This document shows positions 18,117 through 25,736 of a DNA stretch of 64,000 nucleotides, in pieces (position 1 is the first letter of the stretch; each line of letters begins with the position of its first letter). A program made the translations under genes and the position numbers. The DNA is taken from the NCBI GenBank assembly GCA_020639195.1, contig JACKHB010000004.1:186001-250000 (forward strand), in the 5' to 3' direction. The notes beneath the pieces are model-generated. The model worked only from the letters and a program-made list of their open reading frames with translations. It was not told the DNA's origin and made no database searches. This DNA comes from Phycisphaeraceae bacterium (GTDB lineage: Bacteria > Planctomycetota > Phycisphaerae > Phycisphaerales > UBA1924).

Positions 18117-20798
18117 ATGCCCGACGAGCTGATTGCCGAGGCCGAGCAGGACGACACCGCCGATGCGCGTGGGCGCGGGAAGGCCGACGCCACGGGCGCC
18201 AACGGGGCGTACACGGCGGACTCGATCAAGGTGCTCGAGGGCCTGGAGGCCGTGCGCAAGCGGCCGGGGATGTACATCGGCGGGACGGGGCTGAACGCGC
18301 TGCACCACCTGGTGTACGAGGTGGTAGACAACTCGATCGACGAGGCGATGGCGGGGCACGCGTCGTTCGTGTCGGTGTCGATCCAGGCGGACGGGTCGGT
18401 GCGGGTGGTGGACGACGGGCGGGGCATCCCGACCGAGCCGATCTCGCACGAGAATCCCGCGCTCAACGGCAAGTCGGCGGTCGAGGTCGTGATGACGGTG
18501 CTGCACGCCGGCGGGAAGTTCGGCCAGGAGGGCAGCGCGTACAAGGTGTCGGGCGGGCTGCACGGGGTGGGCGTGTCGTGCGTGAATGCGCTGTCGGAGC
18601 ACCTCGAGTGCGAGGTGTACCGCGAGGGGCGGGTCCACCGGATCGAGTTCGAGCGCGGGCGGGTGGTCGAGCCGCTGACCGACGTGGGGCCGTTGCCGGC
18701 GGGCGCAGCGCGCCAGACGGGCACGCGGGTGACGTTCCGGCCGGACCCGGAGATCTTCCCGGACACGACGTTCCAGTTCTCGGTGCTGGCCAACCGCCTG
18801 CGGGAGCTGGCGTTCCTGAACCCCGGGCTGTCGATCCGCCTGAGCGATGAGCGGGTGGGGCCCGACGGCAAGCCCCGGCACGAGACGTTCTGCGCGCAGG
18901 ACGGCCTGGCCGAGTACGTGCGGTTCCTGATGGGCGCCAAGTCGGCGGTGAGCGGCCCGGTGCACATCCGCACGTCGGATGAGGAGCGCGGCTTCGTGTG
19001 CGAGGTCGCGATGCAGTACCACGACGGGTACAACGAGTCGCTGCTGACCTTTGCGAACAACATCAACAACGTGGACGGCGGGACGCACGGGGCGGGATTC
19101 AAGGTGGCGCTGACGCGGACGCTCAACGCGTATGCGCGCAAGGCCGGGATCATCAAGGAGAAGGACCCGGTCCCCACGGGCGAGGACCTGCGCGAGGGGC
19201 TGATCGCGATCGTCAGCGTGAAGCTGCCGTCGCCGACATTCAACAACCAGCCGAAGGAGAAGCTGCTCAACCCGGAGATCGAGACGTTCGTGAGCCAGGC
19301 GGTGGGCGATGCGCTGGGCGCGTGGCTGGAGGAGCATCCGACCGACGCCAAGCGGCTGTGCCTGAAGGGGATCACGGCGGCGCAGGCGCGCGAGGCGGCG
19401 AGGAAGGCGCGCGAGCTGACGCGGCGCAAGAGCGCGCTGGACTCGGGCTCGATGCCGCACAAGCTGCGGGACTGCAAGACCAAGGACGTGGAGCGGAGCG
19501 AGCTGTTCATCGTCGAGGGCGATTCGGCCGGCGGGAGCGCGACGCAGGGACGGGACGTGGACACGCAGGCGATCCTGCCGCTGAAGGGCAAGATCCTCAA
19601 CGTGGAGAAGGCGCGGCTGGACAAGATCCTGTCGTTCGAGGAGATCCGGACGCTGATCGGCGCGTTGCGGTGCGGGATCGGGGCGGACTTCGACGTGTCG
19701 CGCCTGCGGTACGGCAAGGTCGTGATCATGACCGACGCGGACGTGGACGGGAGCCACATCCGGACGCTGCTGCTGACGTTCTTCTTCCGGCAGATGCCCG
19801 AGCTGGTCCGTCAGGGGTACGTGTACATCGCGCAGCCGCCGCTGTACCAGGTGTCCAAGGGCAAGTCGTCGCGGTACGTGATCGACGATCACGCGCTGGA
19901 CGAGGCGCTGAGCGAGATCGGGCTGGAGCACTCGCGCCTGATCGTGCGTGACCTCTCGGGGCTGGACGAGCGGGGCGGCGAGGCGCCGACCGTGGCGACG
20001 CTCGAGGGAACGGATCTGCGCCGGCTGGTGCGGGCGCTGCGGCGGCTGGCGGAACTGGTGGTGATCGCCGAGCGCCGCGGCGTGCTGTTCACGGAGCTGG
20101 TGGCGTCCCGGTCGGATGATCCGGCGGGCCATGGCCGCCTGCCCACGCACCGCGTGACGTGGCGCGGCGGGGGCGGCGCGGGCGAGGCGTATGCGTGGAG
20201 CGAGCGCGAGGCCCACGAGCTGGTGCAGCGTGAGGGGCTGCGCCTGGCCGACGATGAGCCGGAGAATGGGGCCGGCGCGGAGGGGGACGCGAGCGCGTCG
20301 GTCGCGACGATCCGCGAGCTTCACGAGAACCGGGAGCTGGAGCGGGTGATCGGTGATCTGGCGGCGCTGGGCGTGCCGATCGACGACTTCGGCCTGACGC
20401 GGCGCGAGTCGGTAACGGGCGCGCCGATGCCGACGCGATACGCCTGGGTGACCGAGGCCAAGGGGAGCGCCCGGCGCGCCGAGGGCGACGAGGCCGACGG
20501 CGCGGCGGAGTCGCTGCGCACGGTCGAGGTGGCCAACGTGCCGGGAATCCTGCCGGGGCTGCACGAGATCGGGCGGCGGGGGCTGGAGATCAAGCGGTTC
20601 AAGGGATTGGGCGAGATGGACGCCGAGCAGTTGTGGGACACCACGATGGACCCCTCGCGGCGCACGCTGATGCGCGTGACGTGCGAACTGGGCCAGGAGG
20701 CGGAGTTTCTCTTCACCACGCTGATGGGTGAGGAGGTCGAGCCGCGGCGGCGCTTCATCGAGGAGCACGCGCTGGAGGTCCGCACGCTGGACGTGTGA
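18117..20798 (+). CDS. gyrB: DNA gyrase subunit B
   Basis: An 893-residue type IIA topoisomerase subunit. The GHKL ATPase part carries VVDNSIDEAMAGH and KVSGGLHGVGVSCVNALS. The TOPRIM domain has FIVEGDSAGGSATQGRD (E at about residue 466) and MTDADVDGSH (about 537-546). The C-terminal KRFKGLGEMDAEQLWDTTM is the gyrase tail contact. GyrB is favoured over ParE by the sequence around EGDSAGGSA and by overall length. About 170 residues of poorly conserved, acidic and glycine-rich sequence lie between YVIDDHALDEAL and the final tail, similar in place to the insertion of Gram-negative GyrB. ATG 18117 is the family start, with a weak ribosome binding site. Confidence 0.96.
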   Translation: MPDELIAEAEQDDTADARGRGKADATGANGAYTADSIKVLEGLEAVRKRPGMYIGGTGLNALHHLVYEVVDNSIDEAMAGHASFVSVSIQADGSVRVVDDGRGIPTEPISHENPALNGKSAVEVVMTVLHAGGKFGQEGSAYKVSGGLHGVGVSCVNALSEHLECEVYREGRVHRIEFERGRVVEPLTDVGPLPAGAARQTGTRVTFRPDPEIFPDTTFQFSVLANRLRELAFLNPGLSIRLSDERVGPDGKPRHETFCAQDGLAEYVRFLMGAKSAVSGPVHIRTSDEERGFVCEVAMQYHDGYNESLLTFANNINNVDGGTHGAGFKVALTRTLNAYARKAGIIKEKDPVPTGEDLREGLIAIVSVKLPSPTFNNQPKEKLLNPEIETFVSQAVGDALGAWLEEHPTDAKRLCLKGITAAQAREAARKARELTRRKSALDSGSMPHKLRDCKTKDVERSELFIVEGDSAGGSATQGRDVDTQAILPLKGKILNVEKARLDKILSFEEIRTLIGALRCGIGADFDVSRLRYGKVVIMTDADVDGSHIRTLLLTFFFRQMPELVRQGYVYIAQPPLYQVSKGKSSRYVIDDHALDEALSEIGLEHSRLIVRDLSGLDERGGEAPTVATLEGTDLRRLVRALRRLAELVVIAERRGVLFTELVASRSDDPAGHGRLPTHRVTWRGGGGAGEAYAWSEREAHELVQREGLRLADDEPENGAGAEGDASASVATIRELHENRELERVIGDLAALGVPIDDFGLTRRESVTGAPMPTRYAWVTEAKGSARRAEGDEADGAAESLRTVEVANVPGILPGLHEIGRRGLEIKRFKGLGEMDAEQLWDTTMDPSRRTLMRVTCELGQEAEFLFTTLMGEEVEPRRRFIEEHALEVRTLDV

Positions 20799-20961
20799 GG
20801 CGTCCGGATAAGCGAGGGGCGCGTGCCGTTCGTGCCGGGCGGAGTGTCGAGGCCTAGCCCAATTGGGGGAACGCTGTCGGGTGAGTGGCGACCCGAGCGG
20901 CGGCGCGGCCGATGTCGACCGGCGTGGCGGACCCTCATGGTCCGCGCGCCGGAGGCGGGGC

Positions 20962-22098
20962 ATGGCGGACGCGAACAAGGCGGGGCGGGCCAACTCGATC
21001 GGGGTGAGCGGCCGAGCGCTCGAGCGGCTGCTGGAGGACCTCAACGCCGGTGGGGACGGCATGGGCTCGGCGCGCGAGTTCGTGCGCTGGGGCCTGGCGG
21101 TGCAGACGGTGCACATGAAGTTCCGCCAGCCCGGCGGCGCGGACTCGATCGTCCGGGTGGCGTCGCGCAACCTGTCTCGCGGCGGGATGGCCGTGCTGCA
21201 CAACGCGTATCTGCACCCGGGCTCGCCGTGCGCCGTGGTGCTGACGCACCTGCGCGATGGGCCGACGCTGATCGAGGGCTATGTGGTGCGGTGCCAGCAC
21301 CGGCGGGGAATGGTGCACGAGGTGGGGATCAAGTTCAACCGGCCGATTTCGGTGCGAGACTACGTGCCGCTGGACTCGTTCTCGAACTGCTTCAGCCTCG
21401 AGCGGGTGGACCCGCAGGATCTCGAGGGCTGCGTGGTGCACGTGGAGGACAGCGAGCTCGATGCGCGGCTGATGAAGCACTTCCTGCGGGACACGCGCCT
21501 GAGGATCCGGCAGGCTTCGACGGTGGAGGAAGGGCTGGCGCTGGCGAGCGAGGGGTGCGACCTGATCCTGACGGATCTTCACCTGGGTGAGGAGGACGGG
21601 GCGGCGCTTGTGGAGGCGATCCGGGGGCGGGGCGAGGGCACGCCGGTGATCATGATCACCTGTGATACGAGCCCGGCGACACGGGAGAAGATCGAATCGA
21701 TTCGGGCCAATGCGTTCCTGGCCAAGCCGATGACACAGGAATTGCTGCTGCGGGCGCTGGGGGAGTTCCTGATCGCGAACACGGCGAGCCCGCACCTGCG
21801 GTGCTCGCTGCCGATGGGGGACCCGGCCCTGAGCCTTGTGCCGCGGTTCGTGGAGGACGTGCGGGCGCAGGCGAAGAAGCTGGAGCAGGCGGCCGAGCGG
21901 GAGGACTGCGAGCGTTGCCGGGCGGTGTGCCTGCAGATCTATGGATCGGCTCCGAGCCTTGGATTCGCGGAGCTTGGACGCCTGGCCAAGGGCGCGGCGG
22001 ATTCGCTGGCGAGGAGCATGAGTGTGCCGGAGTCGATCGGGGAGATCCGGACGCTGATCGCGAGTTGCCAGCGGGTCCGGATGGCCGAGAGCGCGTGA
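20962..22098 (+). CDS. PilZ, receiver and HPt-like protein, copy A
   Basis: A 378-residue cytoplasmic protein. A PilZ-like region (about 50-130) has RNLSRGGMAVLH and VGIKFNRP; the classical RxxxR of c-di-GMP binders is not clear. A receiver domain follows (about 157-275) with acidic E162/D163, phospho-acceptor D205 in LILTDLHLGEEDG, and K255. The C-terminus (about 295-375) resembles an HPt bundle (IYGSAPSLGFAEL), but leucine stands where the histidine would be. ATG 20962 has GGAGG six bases upstream. It is copy A of a tandem pair; the next gene is nearly collinear with it. Likely a phosphorylation-controlled output or adaptor; partner kinase unknown. Confidence 0.85.
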   Translation: MADANKAGRANSIGVSGRALERLLEDLNAGGDGMGSAREFVRWGLAVQTVHMKFRQPGGADSIVRVASRNLSRGGMAVLHNAYLHPGSPCAVVLTHLRDGPTLIEGYVVRCQHRRGMVHEVGIKFNRPISVRDYVPLDSFSNCFSLERVDPQDLEGCVVHVEDSELDARLMKHFLRDTRLRIRQASTVEEGLALASEGCDLILTDLHLGEEDGAALVEAIRGRGEGTPVIMITCDTSPATREKIESIRANAFLAKPMTQELLLRALGEFLIANTASPHLRCSLPMGDPALSLVPRFVEDVRAQAKKLEQAAEREDCERCRAVCLQIYGSAPSLGFAELGRLAKGAADSLARSMSVPESIGEIRTLIASCQRVRMAESA

Positions 22099-22230
22099 GC
22101 ACGGCAGGCGCGATGGCGATCCGATAACCAACGGACCAGACGGCGCAGGCGGCGCTTCCCACGTGGCGGTGCGGCGGGCTTGGCGCGCGCCTCGCCAGCC
22201 GGGGCTGGGCACTGCCGAGTCGGAGTCTTG

Positions 22231-22247
22231 ACTCGCGCGGCGCGAGT
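22231..22247 (+). repeat. Small inverted repeat before copy B
   Basis: ACTCGC-GCGGC-GCGAGT lies 14 bases upstream of the start codon of the second PilZ gene. It could shield the translation start, but the stem is only 6 bp. Confidence 0.3.
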
Positions 22248-22260
22248 GGGGGGCGTGGCC

Positions 22261-23382
22261 ATGGCAGAGCCAGCCGGGAAGGGCCGATCGAACACGCTGG
22301 GCTTGAGCGGCAAGGCGCTGGAGCGGCTGCTGGGCGACCTGGACGGCGGGTGCGAGGCGTCGGACACCGGCCGGCAGTTCGTGCGGTGGTCGTTCCGCAA
22401 CGAGACGATCCACGCGAAGTTCCGTCAGCCCGGCGGGGCGGAGATGGTGGTGCGGGTGGCCTGCCGCAACATCTCCAAGGGCGGCATGGCTGTGTTGCAC
22501 AGCGCGTATCTGCATCCGGGATCGGCCTGCGCGGTCGTTCTGCCGCACCTGATCGACGGGCCGACGGTCGTGTCCGGCGTGGTGGTGCGTTGCCAGCACC
22601 GACGCGGGGTGGTGCACGAGATCGGGATCAAGTTCAATCGCCCGATCGAGGTGCGAGACTTCATTTCGGCGGACCCGTTTTCTGATTCATTCAATCTGGA
22701 GCGTGTGGACCCGCAGTCGCTGGAGGGGTGCGTGCTGCTGGTGGAGGACTCGGACCTGGACGCGGGGCTTCTGATGCACTACATGCGCGAGACGCGCCTG
22801 CGGATCCGCCGGGCGGTGAGCGCGGAGGAGGGGCTGGCGCTGGCGAGCGAGGGCTGCGACCTCGTGCTGCTGGGCGCGGGACTGGCGGAGCAGGAGGGTG
22901 CGGAGCTGGTGGCCACGCTGCGGGATCGGGAGCACGCGTCGACCGTGATCGCGATCGCGTCCGACGGGAGCGAGACGACGCGGGCGCGGGTGAGCGGCGT
23001 GCAGGCGAACGTCTATCTCACCAAGCCGGTTTCGCAGGAGACGCTGATGCGAGCGTTGGGCGAGTTCCTGATCGCTTCGGGGCCGGCGCGCGTGGCGCCT
23101 CCCCCCTCGCCCGACCACGGCGCCCAGATGCTGCGGCGATTCGCTTCTGACGCCGGGAAGCACGCCAAGCGTCTGGAGGACTGCGTCGAGTGCGACGATA
23201 AGAACGAGTGCAGAGAGATCTGCATGCAGCTGTTTGATATCGCCAAGAGCACGGGATTCGAACGGCTGAGCCGCATGGCGTTCACCGCGGCCGAGGCGCT
23301 GACGGCCAGTTCGAGCGTGTCGGAGGCCCTGACGGAGGTTCGAGCGGTGATCGAGAACTGCCGGCGGGTGCAGGCCGCCTGA
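22261..23382 (+). CDS. PilZ, degenerate receiver and HPt-like protein, copy B
   Basis: A 373-residue paralogue of the preceding protein, alignable without gaps for about 270 residues. The PilZ-like part is conserved (RNISKGGMAVLH, IGIKFNRP). In the receiver domain the acidic pair E162/D163 and K255 remain, but residue 205 is glycine (LVLLGAGLAEQEG), so the phospho-acceptor aspartate is lost. The C-terminal helix bundle (MQLFDIAKSTGFERL) also has no histidine. It is probably a pseudo-receiver. ATG 22261 is the counterpart of the start of copy A; a GGGGGG run lies before it. The two genes are separated by 162 bases and are probably co-expressed. Confidence 0.85.
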   Translation: MAEPAGKGRSNTLGLSGKALERLLGDLDGGCEASDTGRQFVRWSFRNETIHAKFRQPGGAEMVVRVACRNISKGGMAVLHSAYLHPGSACAVVLPHLIDGPTVVSGVVVRCQHRRGVVHEIGIKFNRPIEVRDFISADPFSDSFNLERVDPQSLEGCVLLVEDSDLDAGLLMHYMRETRLRIRRAVSAEEGLALASEGCDLVLLGAGLAEQEGAELVATLRDREHASTVIAIASDGSETTRARVSGVQANVYLTKPVSQETLMRALGEFLIASGPARVAPPPSPDHGAQMLRRFASDAGKHAKRLEDCVECDDKNECREICMQLFDIAKSTGFERLSRMAFTAAEALTASSSVSEALTEVRAVIENCRRVQAA

Positions 23383-23410
23383 GGCTGGGAGCGGGAGCCG
23401 AAGAAAATGA

Positions 23411-23436
23411 GGGCGCCCGTCCGAGGACGAGCGCCC
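23411..23436. terminator. Long hairpin terminator, convergent genes
   Basis: GGGCGC-C-CGTCC-GA-GGACG-A-GCGCCC forms an 11-bp stem with one mismatch and a tiny loop. On the minus strand TCATTTTCTTC follows, a good U-tract for the protease gene ending at 23473. Confidence 0.7.
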
Positions 23437-23472
23437 GCGATCTGTTGCGGCATGACCGGGGATTGTGCCCGG

Positions 23473-25410
23473 CTACTTGTCGGCCTCGCTGCCGACGATC
23501 TCAACGGCCGTGCCGGCGGTGGTGGTCGCCGGGAAGATCAGCTCGATCGTGATCGTCTGGCCGTTGCCGTCGAACTCGACGATCGGGAACGAGTCGAGCA
23601 GGACGTCCTCGGAGAGCACGGCGCCGTCGGCGGCGATCGCTCTCATGTCGATGTCGAGGCCGTCGACGCTGTCGGCGGTGATCTTGTAGCGAAGGTCGGC
23701 CAGGGAGTCGATGGTCCAGGTCACGGAGTGTTCACCGTCCTGGTCGGCGTTCCACGTGGCCTCCCAGAACGTGCGCCAGGCATCGTCGAAGCCGGGGGGG
23801 TCGGACATGCCCGAGCCGGCGCCCGATGAGGAGGCTTCGAGGTTGACGATCGCGCCCGCGGCGGTTGCGGCGGGCATGATCAGTTCGAGCGTGACCTCGC
23901 CCGACACGCCGCTGGCCGTCACGACGGGGAACCAGTCCAGCAGCACATCCGAGTCGATCTCGGCGCCGTTCTGGGTGAGCTTGAGATCGATGTCGAGCTG
24001 CTCGTTGGAGGTGGCGCTGAAGGTGTAGGACTGGCCGGGATCGAGCTGGAAGGTCCATGTGTGGCGCTGCTCGCCGCCAAAGTCGGTGGTGAGCGTCTCG
24101 CTCCAGAACTGGTCCTGGCCCTCGGGACCGGGCGTGGCGGAGGCCAGGGAGGCGTCGTAGCGAACGATCCGCACGGCGACCGGCGTCGGGCCAAGGAGGC
24201 TCTGGGCGGCGCGGATGTTGAAGAACGCCTCGGTTCGCTCGGCCCTGGGGTCGACCCAGACCACGGGGAACTGGTCCATGGCGAAGTCGCTGCCGAGCAC
24301 CGAATCGTCCGAGAGCGCGACGGTGGAGTCGATGTCGGTGCCGTCGTGCGCGACGGCGAGGAAGCCGTAGCGATACCCGGGCTCGAGGACGACACGGACG
24401 CGGCGCTCGTCCTCCTGCTGGGTGAGCGTGTCCTGGCGCTGGGTGACCATCTCGATCGACGAGACCGGCAGATTGTTCGCCTCGGCGTGCAGCTCGATGT
24501 TGCCGTCGATGATCTGATCGGGCTTGATGAAGAGGTCGTACGCGCGGGTCGTCCACTCGCGATTGCGCTGGGCCTGGCGCTCGATGTAGGAGCCGTCGAG
24601 CAGTTCGAGCGCGAGATCGACGCGCTGGGCGTAGGTGAAGCCGAAGCTCACCCGGGCCTCTCCCTGGTTGATCAGGAGGTGCTCGCCGGCGCTGAGCAGC
24701 CCGATCACGTGGCCGCGGGCGTCGAGGACGGGGCTGCCGCTGGCGCCGCCGGTCGTGGGCCCGGAGAAATGGATCAGGTGGGCCTTTGGCCACTCGGTTC
24801 GCATGAAGAAATAGTCGGTCTTGGCGGTGACGTTGCCGACGACGGCGTGGAGGGTGGCGAAGCCCGAGAGGTTCTCCATCGGGTAGCCGAGGTACATGAT
24901 GTCGTCGCCGAGCTTGGGCTCATCGCCGGGATCGCTGACGTTGGCGCAGCGCAGGGGCTGGCCGGCGTCGCCGGCAACGACGTCGAGGATGGCGACGTCC
25001 GCCACGCCGATGACGTTGAAGTTCTTGAGCTGGGCGATCGAGCCGACCAGCATGCGCTGGAGTCGGGAGTTCCAGGCGTTGTACGCGGGGTGGATCAGGG
25101 CGTCGCCGATGACCACCTCGTTGCGGTCGAGCAGGCCTCGTCGGGCGACGATGCGCCCCGTTTCGCCCTTGTAGTCGATCAACGCCTCGGCGACGTGGGC
25201 GTTGGTCGCGAGCTTGTTGGGCGCGATGGTCCACGCCGTGCCCACCTCTTCGAACGAGCCGTCTTCGAACGCCACGCCGACAAGGAAGACCGAGTCGATC
25301 GCGTCCTCGGCGACCTGCTGGAGTTGGGCGGATGCCGGCGCGCCCAGCCAGAGCAGCGCGGCCCCCCCGGCGACCACTCGTCGCCACGTGCTGGTGAGAC
25401 AGAACGTCAT
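23473..25410 (-). CDS. Secreted trypsin-like serine protease
   Basis: A 645-residue protein with a signal peptide (cleavage near ASA-Q, residue 28). The trypsin-like domain has H72 in TNAHVAEAL, D138 in VADVAILDV and S224 in GGASGSPV, a complete triad of the V8/DegP-like type without a PDZ domain. The remaining 400 residues contain two or three similar beta-rich segments, including LRYKITADSVDGLDIDMRA and YTFSATSNEQLDIDLKL, so they look like repeated binding domains. ATG 25410 has AAGGAG eight bases upstream. It diverges from the secretin gene at 25737 and is likely exported to the periplasm or surface. Substrate unknown. Confidence 0.88.
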   Translation of the reverse strand: MTFCLTSTWRRVVAGGAALLWLGAPASAQLQQVAEDAIDSVFLVGVAFEDGSFEEVGTAWTIAPNKLATNAHVAEALIDYKGETGRIVARRGLLDRNEVVIGDALIHPAYNAWNSRLQRMLVGSIAQLKNFNVIGVADVAILDVVAGDAGQPLRCANVSDPGDEPKLGDDIMYLGYPMENLSGFATLHAVVGNVTAKTDYFFMRTEWPKAHLIHFSGPTTGGASGSPVLDARGHVIGLLSAGEHLLINQGEARVSFGFTYAQRVDLALELLDGSYIERQAQRNREWTTRAYDLFIKPDQIIDGNIELHAEANNLPVSSIEMVTQRQDTLTQQEDERRVRVVLEPGYRYGFLAVAHDGTDIDSTVALSDDSVLGSDFAMDQFPVVWVDPRAERTEAFFNIRAAQSLLGPTPVAVRIVRYDASLASATPGPEGQDQFWSETLTTDFGGEQRHTWTFQLDPGQSYTFSATSNEQLDIDLKLTQNGAEIDSDVLLDWFPVVTASGVSGEVTLELIMPAATAAGAIVNLEASSSGAGSGMSDPPGFDDAWRTFWEATWNADQDGEHSVTWTIDSLADLRYKITADSVDGLDIDMRAIAADGAVLSEDVLLDSFPIVEFDGNGQTITIELIFPATTTAGTAVEIVGSEADK

Positions 25411-25736
25411 TTCTTCGCTCCTTGGATTCGATGCCGGCGTCGTCGCCGGACGTGTCAGCCCTGTCTATGGGAATGAGGTCTATCGACCGAACGTCCGGCG
25501 CGTCCGGAGAGGCGGCCGTGACGGCGGCGTGACATTCGGCCGATTCCTATCCGAATACGAACATAGGCGAGCAGACGTGGGAAGGGACGTGGTCTTTCAC
25601 GCCGGGGAGAAACGCGGGTCGATCACGCAACCAAGTGCGCGCATCGGGCGTTAGGTCTGGGCCGGGGGGGCGTGGTTGGACGCGGGCCGGGCCGGGGCGC
25701 GGACGCTACCGTCGCGGGCACGAGGAGGCGGATCGG
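25411..25736. promoter_or_regulatory. Divergent intergenic region, protease and secretin
   Basis: 326 bases between two divergent starts, so promoters for both genes must lie here. ATTCGG-N11-CCGAAT (25534-25556) is an inverted repeat that could be an operator. No consensus promoter pair is obvious. The part nearest the secretin is a GC-rich leader. Confidence 0.4.

Noticed and set aside
16208..19759. Minus-strand frame of 1183 codons opposite dnaB and gyrB
   Set aside because: It mirrors two certain genes and has no family signature.
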